Shown here: one piece after another, positions 12,250 to 22,733 of the stretch
Position numbering within the stretch: position 1 is the first letter of the stretch
How the letters are laid out: each line of letters begins with the position of its first letter
Assembly (NCBI GenBank): GCA_000697355.1
Contig: JNEN01001225.1
Coordinates: 124,001-188,000, forward strand
Length of the DNA: 64,000 nt
Direction of reading: 5' to 3'
DNA from: Syncephalastrum monosporum B8922
Lineage: Eukaryota > Mucoromycota > Mucoromycetes > Mucorales > Syncephalastraceae
Made by a program: the position numbers and the translations under genes
Notes under the pieces: generated by a model
Seen by the model: only the letters and a program-made list of their open reading frames with translations
Database searches by the model: none
What the model was told of the DNA's origin: nothing

Positions 12250-14739
12250 ATGTTGCGCGTAATCAACAAGGCTGGTGTTGCGCGCAGGGCTCCCGCCCTT
12301 TTGAACGGTGGAGGTATCTCTTCGACTCCCATTGTCAAGTTTTTTTTTTCCCTCTAATTGTTGTTATTTTTCATTCAGCACGAGCATTCAGCGCCTCCGC
12401 ATCCCAAAAGGAAGAAGTTGAGGTTTTTGTCGATGGCAAGTCGGTCATGATTGAGCAGGGCTCTGCCCTTATCCAGGCTTGCGAGAAGGCTGGCGTCGAC
12501 GTAAGCGAATCGACGTGATACTCTTTGAATGTAATCTCATTGTTGCATGCCTGTACTTTTTTCTTTTCTTTTGAATTCAATGGCACGATTGGATTAGATT
12601 CCTCGTTTCTGCTACCACGGTATGTAAACTGGCCGGCGCGAGGAATGCTAGACGAAGGGTATACTAAGAATTGAGTAGATCGACTGTCGGTTGCGGGTAA
12701 CTGCCGTATGTGCCTCGTGCAGGTGGAGCGTGCGCCCAAGCCGGTGGCGTCGTGCGCATACCCTGTGATGCCTGGCATGAAGGTGCTGACCAACACGCCT
12801 GTGGTGCACAAGGCACGCGAGGGTGTGATGGAGTTCCTGCTGTACAACCATCCTCTGGACTGCCCCATCTGTGACCAGGGTGGTGAGTGCGATCTCCAGG
12901 ACCAAAGCATGCGCTACGGCTCGGATCGTGGCCGTTTCCACGAGCCCCGCGGCAAGCGTGCCGTCGAGGACAAGAACTTCGGTCCCCTCATCAAGACCGA
13001 GATGACCCGTTGCATTCAGTGCACGCGTTGTGTCCGCTTTGCTAACGAAGTTGCCGGTGCGCCCGAGCTCGGCACCAGTGGCCGTGGTAACGACATGCAG
13101 ATCAGCACCTACATTGAAAAGACGATCGACTCTGAAATGTCCGGCAACGTCATTGACCTCTGCCCCGTCGGTGCCCTGACGTCCAAGCCCTATCAGATGA
13201 AGGCCCGTCCGTGGGAGCTTAAGAAGTACGAGACCATCGATGTCTCGGACGCTATTGGCTCCAACATTCGCCTCGACACCCGCGGCGTCGAAGTCATGCG
13301 CATCTTGCCCCGCATGAACGACGAACTCAACGAGGAGTGGATCTCGGACAAGACGCGTTTCTTCTACGACGGTCTCCGCGTCCAGCGCCTGACCACCCCG
13401 CTCGTGCGTGACGGCGACCGCTTCGTCGTTGCCTCGTGGGAGAAGGCCCTCGAGAAGGTCTCGTCAGAGCTCGCCAAGGTCCAGGGCAACGACGCCAAGG
13501 CCGTTGCCGGTCACCTCGCCGACACCGAGTCGATGGTTGCCCTGAAGGATCTGTTCAATCGCATCGGCTCCGAGAACCTCGCCCTCGACGCCCCCAACGG
13601 CTCCAAGAAATCCGTCCTCAACAACGACTTCCGCTCCAACTACGTCCTCAACTCCACCGTCGCCGGTGCCGAGGATGCTGATGTCGTCCTCCTCGTCGGC
13701 ACCAACCCCCGCCACGAGGCTCCCATTCTCAACACTCGTCTGCGCAAGGCCTACCTCCACAACGGCCAGGATCTCGGCGTCATTGGCGAGCAGGTCGACC
13801 TCACCTACGACTACGCTCACGTCGGCCAGGACTCGTCCGCCATCGAGAAGATCCTTGACGGCTCGCATCCCTTCTCCAAGCGTCTCGCCGAGGCTAAGCG
13901 CCCCATGATCATCGTCGGCTCCGGTGTCGTCGAGAACTCCAAGGATGGTCAGTACCTTCTCTCCAAGGTGGCTGAGCTCGCCGACAAGCACAAGAACACC
14001 GTCTTCCAGGAGGACTGGAACGGCTTCAATGTGCTCCAGCGTGTAAGTAAAAAGAAAAAAAAAAGTATATACATACTAGGACAGGTGCTTATCCCAGCTC
14101 TTTATATCTCTTTGATATTAGGCTGCTAGCCGTACTGCCGCTTATGAGGTTGGTTTCGTGCCTTCCTCTGACGAGGCCGCTTCCACCTCGCCCAAGTTCG
14201 TGTACCTGTTGAACGCGGACGAGGTCCAGGCCACCGACATTCCCAAGGATGCCTTTGTGGTGTACCAGGGCCACCACGGTGACGTCGGTGCCCAGTATGC
14301 CGACGTGATCCTGCCCGGCTCTGCCTTCACCGAGAAGAACGCGACGTACATGAACACTGAGGGTCGCACACAGATTACGCGCGCTGGCGTCAACCCGCCC
14401 GCCGCCGCGCGTGAGGACTGGAAGATCATCCGTGCCCTGTCCGAGCTCAGCGGCCACACGCTGCCCTACGACGACCTGCCCGGCATCCGCGCCCGTCTGT
14501 CCGAGATCAGCCCTGCATTGACTCGCTATGATGTGATCGAGCGGCCGTCGGTTGCCCAGCTGGGTCTGTCCACCTTGCGTTCGGACGCCAAGAGCTCTGG
14601 CGAGCGTCTCACCTCTGTCATCAAGAACTTCTACCAGACCGACTCCATCTCCCGCGCCTCCTCCACTATGGCCAAGTGCACCAAGACTTGGATCGAGCGC
14701 AAAGAGGTCGATGACGAGCTTGAGCGTGCCGCTGCCTAA
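12250..14739 (+). CDS. NUO78: NADH:ubiquinone oxidoreductase 75-kDa subunit (complex I)
   Basis: Exons 12250-12313, 12379-12500, 12598-12619, 12679-14042 and 14122-14739 give 2,190 nt, 729 aa, close to the usual size of NDUFS1/Nuo78. The N-terminus ([18 protein letters not shown]) is a mitochondrial presequence. Next comes the 2Fe-2S ferredoxin-like domain with IPRFCYH and GNCRMC, the [13 protein letters not shown] cluster motif, the [10 protein letters not shown] motif and the molybdopterin-like C-terminal domain. The protein carries the N1b, N4 and N5 iron-sulfur clusters of the NADH-oxidising arm in the mitochondrial matrix. The 22-nt third exon is needed to complete the first cluster motif. 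Codon use is strongly biased to C-ending codons, as expected for an abundant protein. Assignment is secure. Confidence 0.96.
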
Positions 14740-15800
14740 TCTTAACGCATACACACCATCATAAAGAAAAAAATTAAAAAATGTATAGTCTTCTTTTGCT
14801 TCTCCTAGATTAAACACAATTGGTCACCTGTTTCCTTCACCTTTCCTATGTATGTATCGTATGTTACATACGTCCCGTATTCTGACACATCTATCTCTGC
14901 AAACCCCTATCTTCTTCATCCACCTTCTTTCGCTGTTCGATAGCTTATTCGGTGATGTCTTTTACATGGAAGATGCAGGGTTTGCATGGCCCTCCTTAAA
15001 CTGTTCTTGTCCACGTTTTGGTTACAAAACGGATCGAAACAAAGACGCACCTATGTAAGGGGTCTCGCAGTCCAACTTTAATGAGATGCCCTTCTTTTTG
15101 TCTTTCCCTTTTTACTTTTTTTTTTTTCCTCGGTGTGTTTCGTACGCTGTGCTGATGAATGACGGGCCGGTCACACAAACTGTCTTGATCGGCAAAAAGC
15201 AGATGTGGTCCCTGTCACGTTACGATGATGACACACACACACTCACTCACTCACCCACTCTTTCCCTCACAAACACACGCATTTAAGGAGTTGTTGCGTT
15301 AGATGTCCTTGCGGGGGGTAAGCTTCTCATTCACACTGAATAACATCATAATGGACACAGAATAAGCAAATGATCAGCAACATCATTAAATCCCAATAAT
15401 TGGTCCTGTTAGGGAGAAAAACCGCTCGCGCGCGCGATATGCTCATTATTATTGTTCCCTCATACATACACGCACACACTTTAGCGCACGCACCCTACCC
15501 CATGTCATGCGATGGAAAAACGAAGCTGACAGATAAAGTATAGAATTGGACTATTATACAAGGTATCTTGAAGCTTAACTTTTTTTTCCTCTTTTCCTCC
15601 AGCAAAGGAGAGCAGGATGTTTATGTTTGTGCGTTGTTTATTTTTTTTCTCGTCTACAGCTTCCCCTTTCTCGGACTATCGGGCGGCATCGATGAGTCGC
15701 TCTTATTCGCTATGCATTTATATAATAAGCTTTTCATTAACCACTTGCTTTTTCTTCTCTCTTTTTTCTTTACGGTCTCTCTCGCTGCTACTCTAAAAAA
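14740..15800. other. Intergenic / long 5' flank of the C2H2 gene
   Basis: About 1.06 kb without a gene. It contains pyrimidine-rich stretches, a CA/CACT microsatellite at about 15231-15260, an alternating CG tract near 15428, and a long T/C-rich leader just before the C2H2 start at 15801. Such T/C-rich leaders are common in fungal promoters. Nothing else recognised. Confidence 0.5.
15231..15260. repeat. CA/CACT microsatellite
   Basis: A short tract of alternating CA followed by repeated CACT units lies between the complex I gene and the C2H2 gene. It is a simple sequence repeat with no evident function. Confidence 0.8.
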
Positions 15801-16484
15801 ATGTACATTGCCTTTTTGCCGGAAGCAACACACAATGTCATGCCACTGGCATTTGACTTTACCCAGCATGATTATCAGCAAGCAACGGGCCATAGTAGCA
15901 GTACAACCAGTGCCAATAATGTTGAATCCACGTCGTGTCTGGCATCCTCCACATCATCTTTTTCTGCCTCACCACCATTTTCACCCCTGCCACTGACAGA
16001 CTACTCCTCGTCCTCCTCACCCGAGTCTTATTACATGTATCCTACCACAACCAGCACCACCAGTCCATCGGCCAACATGTCCTACGCGCCACTTTCACCC
16101 AGCGACAACACGTATTCGACCCCTTGGCAGCAGCCCGCCCTCCTTGAGTCGCCACACCACCATTACCATCACCACCACCATCCTCATGGTATGCCTACTT
16201 CACCCGCTCCAGGACAGCTGCAGCCACAAGATCAAGACCTGCGCGTCGAGCTTCGGCCGTACCTTTGTCCGCGGTGCTCGCGCGCCTTTGCACGGAAACA
16301 CGATCTCCACCGGCACATTCGCGTTCATACAGGCGATAAGCCCTACGCCTGCGTTAGCTGCAAAAAAGCATTTGCCCGAACAGACGCGTTGAAAAGACAC
16401 TTGCGTATCGAGCAAAGTTGCCGTGAAAGCCCCGAGGTCCAGGCCATGAAGTGCGCTGGTAAGCGCAGGTACAGGAATCTTTGA
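15801..16484 (+). CDS. C2H2 zinc-finger transcription factor, 227 aa
   Basis: A single exon encodes 227 aa; the ATG at 15801 follows a T/C-rich leader, and an internal ATG (residue 14) is an alternative. The first 140 residues are Ser/Thr/Pro-rich with a His run (about residues 115-122), typical of an activation or low-complexity region. Two adjacent zinc fingers follow: YLCPRCSRAFARKHDLHRHI and YACVSCKKAFARTDALKRHL. The linker between them is close to the canonical TGEKP (HTGDKP). The second finger ends with a Cys (EQSC) where the last His is expected, so it is C2HC. Paired fingers with the FAR-DLxRH and ARTDALxRH pattern are common in fungal stress or developmental regulators; I cannot name the orthologue. 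The gene converges on the kleisin gene, whose stop is 362 nt away. Confidence 0.85.
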   Translation: MYIAFLPEATHNVMPLAFDFTQHDYQQATGHSSSTTSANNVESTSCLASSTSSFSASPPFSPLPLTDYSSSSSPESYYMYPTTTSTTSPSANMSYAPLSPSDNTYSTPWQQPALLESPHHHYHHHHHPHGMPTSPAPGQLQPQDQDLRVELRPYLCPRCSRAFARKHDLHRHIRVHTGDKPYACVSCKKAFARTDALKRHLRIEQSCRESPEVQAMKCAGKRRYRNL

Positions 16485-16846
16485 TCGCCTTTAAATCCCG
16501 GTTTCCCTTCGTTGGCCTGTTCACAACAGACAACAGACAAAAGAAAATTATATCATGCCCTATTCCCGGTCACTCCATATACTCTCACATATACATATCA
16601 TGCCCTATTTTGTCCATGCTTTCTCATATGATATTATGCTCTTTACTGTTTTTTTACACTGCAACTCCTTCCGTCATAATACACTGCGCAAGTTTTTTTT
16701 TAACTTGACATTGTTTGTGCATAAGTACATGAAGCACTTTTCTTTTATTTTGTTGGGGAAAGTAATCACTTTTGAGATCTTTCGCAAACCCTGAGTCCCA
16801 ATTTCCCAGCATCTCACCCCTTCACGCCATCAACCGTTATCTGCTC

Positions 16847-19754
16847 CTAGTCATCGTCGTTGTGGCTGTGCTCCTGTCTCATTGGTGGGAGCGAGAGATC
16901 AATGCGTGCATAAGGGGTAGCCTGATGCAAGACGAGCTGTTGAGTCGATGCAAGCTCTATAAAAAGTTAAAGGCGGATAAGTGTCTTTTTTGGTCAAGTT
17001 GCACACAAGTAAACAGAGTTACCCAGAACGCAGTGGAAGCCCTGTGCTACGTCGCGACGGAACATTCCGTCGCCGGCACCGACCGCAGGGAACAGTGCTT
17101 CGAAGCTGAGTGTACCCCCAGCCCCTTGAAGGCGATTTAGCACCAAACTACGTTTGTCAACGCCATATACAGCATAGACAGAAACAATGAGACACTGTTA
17201 CAAAAAATAGAATGAAAACACCAGAAATGGTGTGCGTGTATGCTGCGCAGGGGTCGTACCTGGCGCATCGCGAACGATCTTCATCCTCCCTGGCATGGAG
17301 CGCGTTTTGCGTTTCCATTTGTACTACCGATATAATGGATTGGCCTCTGTTCCCATGTCAAACAAAGGAACTTCGTGCTCGTTACCATTGATATCGTCGA
17401 ATTCATAAGCGCCCATGTCATCATATTCCCAACCCTCCTCCATAAGGGGCAAATTCGCTGTTCGAGTAAATGGTAGAGCCGGAGAATCCGACATGACAGA
17501 AGGCGGGATCAACCGCCCAGGTTGCCGTCTAATGCGTACATGATGGATTGTTTCAGGTGGATGTTTAGTATCATTCCACGTCAGTGCGACTCATGCCTAT
17601 GTATGACAAACAATCCTATAACACATACACAGACATGGACATACACATACATACACGAGCATTCTCACACATTCTCACATATTCTCACACATACGTACCC
17701 GGATCCGCTGCTGTTGTCGCTTTCATCCAAATTGAGGAGATGCTCCTCTATACATAATATGTATAAACTATAATCAGATATGATTTGTTTCCTGACAAAG
17801 CAGCATGCTTGCATGGAGAACATGTACCGTCAGAACTCCGTGTTCCCAGTCTGGGCGTAAGTAAACGACCACTCAATGACGACCGTTCGGATGGTGCGCG
17901 CTGCTGTTCTTGTCGCGCTACTTCTGCCTGTACTTCTTCGTGTCTTTTAGCCCAGATATTTGTACGGCGCGCTTCCCAAAGTGAAGTAGGAATATCGACT
18001 AGAGATGCAATGTGAGCAACGCAACACGGAATAGTTTGCCATGCTTGTATACCAAAGACGCGGGGTACAAGTAGATTAGGAGGGTGAATCTGTCAGAGCA
18101 TGAATGTTGAGTGCGCTTATCCTTTCTAACACATATTCCGAACCTTCTTTTTTCGACAACGGGGTCTTGCTACTGCCGATGCCACTGTTGCCGTTCCTGC
18201 CGGGTACCGGACCAGATTATTATGATTGTGGTAAAACCTGTTGGGAAGCATGAGCCCATCGTCGTCGTCGGCTATTAGACCTCGTCGATAACGTGCTCCT
18301 TGACGCCGGTGAGGCACCTCATGGTCGTTTTCCTGACCATTCTGCGTAGCCGTACTGCGCGTATCAGTTTCATCAGGTACAATTCCTGAGTAATCGATCG
18401 TCTCTCGCGAGTGTGCGAGTGGCATAGGAAAGTCGACAATCCATGGAGGATTATTCGAGCCATCGCCATCATAAATGGGCCCGAAGTGCCCTGTATCCCC
18501 CTGTTAAAGCACAGACAATGCATGTTATGACAAATAAACACGTTGAAAAAAGGCGAGCCCTTGTAAGCAACTTGCCCTGGGTGCCATCTTGGATAACCTG
18601 CATTTTTAGCCGACGCGCCTTGCGACCGTCTGCTGCCTGATGGCACTTGAGACAGCTGTGCGCTGTCATCGGTCCATGTCTCGCTCAATATATCCCGCGC
18701 GTGCTCCTCGGCTGCGGCTGCAAGTTCGTCTGGGCCGGGATAGAAATCTGACCAGTGATCGTCAAAACCAGTGTCCATCGGATCCATAAGCTGTGCATTC
18801 TCTGCTGCGACCGCTAAATCATTCTGATGATCCTGATATGCAGGAGCAACGTGATGTATATCTTCAGCAGGTGTATCCGAGTTGGTATTGACTGTCAGCA
18901 GTATGTCGGTGTCTGCGTCGTTTTCCAAATCCGCGACTTGCAGTGGTAGGTCTGCACCTGGTAATACCGCGCTGTCTCCATGATCTGCATCTTGCAGCGA
19001 AGCCAAAAGATTATCCGACACATCTTGCTCGACCTGCAGCAAATATGGCTGTGTTGTGAGACATGCTGTTTTTCCGAGAAGCATTTACCTCTACAAAGTG
19101 AGTCAGGCCATCCAGTATATCCGTAGCAGCTCGCCACTCTTGATTCAGGAAAAGGGATTCGTCCTGCGCATCGCTCAGTGTGATTTGGCGCCGACTGTCA
19201 AGAAAGAAATACTAGTTTAATGCGATCCATATGAAGATAAATATCTGCTCATGTACCTTGCTTTGGATCGAGGCATGTCAGTGTACCCCGGACCCAAGCC
19301 CATGAGATCGCGCTCAAGGCGCGTGGACAGCTTCAAAACATCCCCTTTGATACCATCAGATACAAATATGAAATTGTCATAAAAATCAAGTATGCGTGAT
19401 GTGCATACCGTAGACGAAGTTGGTTTGCCGCTGTAACAGAGAAGTTAAGCCCTGCAAGAGCCGCGCATCGACACACAGCGAGTTTACTCGGTGCTCTCCA
19501 GCGTTTACAATTTTTGTACTAAAAACCCGTGAGCAAGGCGATTCCGTAGTGTTCAGATACACACCATATGTCGGCGAGGTTCAAAGCAAGAATATCTTTT
19601 TTCGCCAGCTGCCTACAGCACAGCCCTGGCGATCTCAGCGTGGCTGCATACCTTTCTCAAGATGTCAATACAAGGTAGCTATATTCCTGAAGCACAACCG
19701 GTATGGTATATACCAAAGCGGATGGAAATCTCTGCGGATGGCGTCCAAGTCCAT
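16847..19754 (-). CDS. Rec8/Rad21-type alpha-kleisin of cohesin
   Basis: Twelve exons on the minus strand restore a kleisin: 19754-19714, 19651-19565, 19518-19409, 19344-19257, 19194-19089, 19033-18572, 18500-18144, 18089-17828, 17747-17699, 17528-17328, 17147-17023, 16956-16847 (1,998 nt, 665 aa). The N-terminal helix that grips Smc3 shows LWYAATLR, RQLAKKDILALNLADICTK and a GLTSLLQRQTNFVYGDVL stretch resembling Rec8 of fission yeast. The middle is acidic and disordered. The C-terminal winged helix that binds Smc1 is clear (LSFEALFPA, RRDVAQGFHCVLELAS, LVLHQATPYARIDL). Joint 18572/18501 is uncertain; a version using 18598 and 18490 gives 653 aa. The start is also uncertain, because the usual MFY beginning is not visible. 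Meiotic Rec8 rather than mitotic Rad21 is my preference, not proof. Confidence 0.82.
17529..17698 (-). repeat. Repeat-bearing long intron of the kleisin gene
   Basis: This intron of about 170 nt is two to three times longer than most others in the window. On the plus strand it carries repeated ACATAC and ATTCTCACAC units between about 17628 and 17695. No exon is needed inside it to keep the frame. Confidence 0.6.
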
Positions 19755-19830
19755 GACCCGCAAGAGACAGGAAGAAAGGTAACTGACACACAGTAGACCA
19801 CATAAAAGAATGAAATAAAGTATGCATGTT

Positions 19831-21219
19831 TCACTCGAACGTCATGAGATCATTGTTTAACTGGCTCAACAGCTCATCCCGCTTTCTCTCTAGCAACCGC
19901 ATCTGTCAAGAACACTGGTCATTAGAACGAGTACGGATATAACACGGCAGCATTACCTCTTGAGATAATGCTTTGGATTTAAGCTCGAGAAGCTGCGTCG
20001 CTGGACAGATGACGTTATCGACGAGATGGGTAATCGACTGGCCATAGACTCCTGCATTGTAGATATCTGTCATGACGTTTGCCAGCGGCTTCTGCTGTTC
20101 ATTCCTACGATAGCTGTTCATATTACAGTTTCAGAAACTCAAGAATACATACACTTCATCATGCTGTTCAGCATCTGTTTCTCTTTGAATGTGATAGTGT
20201 ATCCGCTTGGTCGCCGCCTCAAACTCGGATTTATGCTCTTCATACATGCGTAAGGGTAAGTCAAAGAAGGTTTCGCGCATCAACGCCTGCTCATGTTTCA
20301 GGGAAGGGAATGCGTTGTCGGGCACAATCTCGAGCGGGACATTGACATGAAGCGTCCTGTTCTGGGTGAGCAAAATATCTCCATGATAGAAAGCAGAGTG
20401 CACTTACGTTCCATTGTGAAGAGTTTCTGACTGAAAGCAAGTTATCTGTACGCGCTGAGACTACGATGGAATGAGTACCAATTGTCGGTATACACAGTTG
20501 CCAGGTCTCTTACAGCGTCAGACTGACTGTCGAAGCAAGATATAATGATGCCAAAAAAGCGGGTATCAAGGTATTGTTGCGACAGCTGTGTATTTAAATC
20601 TAGAAGTATATAGATATTAGCAGAGATAAACGGAAACCAAAGTCAACTAACCGACGTGGGAAGGAAAGACCGTGATATGCGGATGACTATGATACTAAAC
20701 ACAATAGTCAGTGCACAGATAATGGCACGGAATCAAGTTGCTATTACCCATCCCATAACTCGCACTGCTCGTCCTAATTTAGCGCTTGCTTCCTATCCAT
20801 CCTAAGTGAGATAGAGACTGCAATTGCTTTGTTGAATTGTGTGTGTACCTCTGCCTGTAAAGCAGCCAAATGGAGTTGCTCAGGGGCAATCTCGACTCTG
20901 TCCTTGCGTTTATCAGAGCGTGTCAACAAGGACACAGAACGCACCCATGCAGTTGTTCTGGCCTTCATGAACGGATTATGGCTCGGCAGATCCTGTCTAG
21001 GTATGAGAGCACGAAAAGCCTAGTTAAAGGCGCTCACCTCCCAATCGCCAATGAGCATACCGATAATTTCTTCCTGATCGCCAAGATGGTGAGTGTGAGT
21101 GAGGAGTAGATGGGCGGACTAAGCTACAGCCAAAGGACCCAACCTACGTTTTCTGTGGAGAGCGCATGAGCGAGAAGGACGTGGTATACGCTCGCAGGAA
21201 TGACAGCTTTGTACAGCAT
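19831..21219 (-). CDS. BRCC36: BRCC36 homologue, K63-specific JAMM deubiquitinase
   Basis: Ten exons give 906 nt, 301 aa: 21219-21148, 21073-21038, 20992-20849, 20792-20748, 20694-20652, 20599-20514, 20454-20408, 20356-20153, 20113-19957, 19902-19831. The protein follows human BRCC36 along its whole length: HALSTENEEIIGMLIGDWE near the N-terminus, the diagnostic SDKRKDRVEIAPEQL, then the JAMM zinc motif in GWYHSHPHITVFPSHVD (His101, His103, Asp114; catalytic Glu25/26). A MPN+ core and C-terminal helices follow. BRCC36 cleaves Lys63-linked ubiquitin in the BRCA1-A complex at DNA breaks and in BRISC in the cytoplasm (established for animals). In animals it needs the pseudo-enzyme partner Abraxas or KIAA0157, not seen here. 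The gene lies head-to-tail with the kleisin gene, 76 nt apart. Assignment is firm. Confidence 0.93.
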
Positions 21220-21539
21220 AATAAAGAAAATAACGCAGAATAGAGTCGGAAAGGCGGGCCGACAAAGGCGTCCCTGCTCGTTATGGAAATCGCAAAAGAA
21301 ACGCGGCCAATCAGAAGTGAGAGCAATAGTCTGCTCACAACGTACTGTATGTATGATGACGCTTAGACTGGATCTCGGGTATACCACTGCACAAGATAAG
21401 CTCCATATACGAGGCTATATAAGCTGCTCACAATTTACAGTCATTCTGCTATTATCGTGCTATATAGAAATCCGTTATAGGGGTCCAATATTATGTCGCA
21501 TTTTTAGCGTGCCGCCCTCATGCCGGACTTAAGGGAAAA

Positions 21540-22330
21540 GATTCAGGCAGTAGGTGTACTGGCATTCAGATTCAATTTATTGCTATTGTAGTGGTCAACC
21601 CGAGAACCGCCACCCAAACATTCGATCGTTTAAACAAAGCACCTCCTCGGCGTATGTTCGATCTGAACATTTCCAAGGATACAAACAACGTGCTCTGGGT
21701 GACTGCTTCTCTCATCGGCATCCTGGCGTATCTTCCGCCTTACTTCTTCCTGCCATGTTCGTTTTGTCTGCATAAAACAAGCGCTCGTAATAGTTAACGC
21801 TGCTCTACCTAACTTATGCAACCCAGCTTGAAGTGACGAGTATGGATGGCTCTGCCATAATAGCAACCTTGTCTGCGGCCAAACTCTTATGTCAGATACG
21901 GTCTGGAGAAGGATATATAGAGATCGTTCTCTGATACTTATCGGTCGCATCTCAACAGCCAAATCGGCGACTCCATTAGTCGTCTCAATGTTCATATACT
22001 CTTTACTACCATCGTCGCTTAAAGTTCTATGTATATATGAACTCTTGCACGCTCATGCACGATGCTGATTGTATTTGGCATTGTGTAAGTCTGCGCAGGC
22101 TACCAGATTTTGTCCATATTTAAATGACAGTGGTATCGTTGTGAAAATAGTTGCGCTAATTACAGCACGCATAACTGGCATAGAAGTTCTCAGCAGGTGC
22201 TTTACCTTTGGTCTACCCATCGCACATGCTGTTGCGAAATCTTTATTTGGCCCACATCATTACTTCTACTACACTGAACCTTAGCGGATGTAAAATATTT
22301 CAAAAGTATAATGAAATAACATTCAAGGGA
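21540..22330 (+). pseudogene. Decayed MCT-family transporter (C-terminal half)
   Basis: Fragments on the plus strand match the C-terminal half of monocarboxylate-transporter-like MFS proteins. One is VGVLAFRFNLLLL, running into a stop and a frame change near 21590. Next is MFDLNISKDTNNVLWVTASL followed by IAYLPPYFFLP-like residues at 21655-21760. Then TQLEVTSMDGSAIIATLSAA lies near 21828-21880. Further on is a GLPIAHAVAKSL segment near 22208-22245 that resembles the GSPIAGA motif. Stops and frame changes between the pieces cannot all be removed by introns with good borders, so I read this as a dead copy. An intact member of the family begins 400 nt downstream. Confidence 0.6.
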
Positions 22331-22733
22331 GGATTCTTCCTCCGAGTATGGGCGTTAATTTCTCAACCGTCCATAAACACTTACGTATATTTGTATGTAT
22401 CAGGAGGGCCTTAGTGGCTGACATGCATGCAGCCCCTGGAGCCTCCAGCGGTGGCCTACAAATTCATCGTATGAACTAATTTGTGACGCACTGTCACAGG
22501 GAGCTTTTTGCTGTAATCGTGTATATGTATGTACATGTGCATAACCGATTCATCGCCGTTTACCATTCACTCTCCTATGTGTCTGCTCCTGTGGAAAGCA
22601 AAAACTTTATACTTTAAGATGATCCCTTCAACACCCTTTTCTACCTTCTCATCCCCACCGTTTTCCTGTCCACGTATACACGTACGGGTTCTTTTTCTCA
22701 TGTGATACGAACGTCTCATAACTTATCTACAGG
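22331..22733. other. Intergenic, promoter of the MFS gene
   Basis: About 400 nt between the transporter remnant and the intact transporter. It ends in a T/C-rich leader before the ATG. No gene or repeat is seen. Confidence 0.5.

Noticed and set aside
13464..13991. Minus-strand ORF of 175 codons inside the complex I gene
   Set aside because: Antisense shadow produced by the strong C-ending codon bias of NUO78.
14089..14817. Minus-strand ORF of 242 codons
   Set aside because: Antisense shadow of the last NUO78 exon, same cause; it resembles no protein.
15428..15440. CGCGCGCG tract as Z-DNA or origin element
   Set aside because: Only a few units long; no supporting context.
17628..17695. ACATAC/ATTCTCACAC units as a CRISPR-like or tandem gene repeat
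   Set aside because: Units are short and imperfect, without spacers; they lie in a eukaryotic intron.
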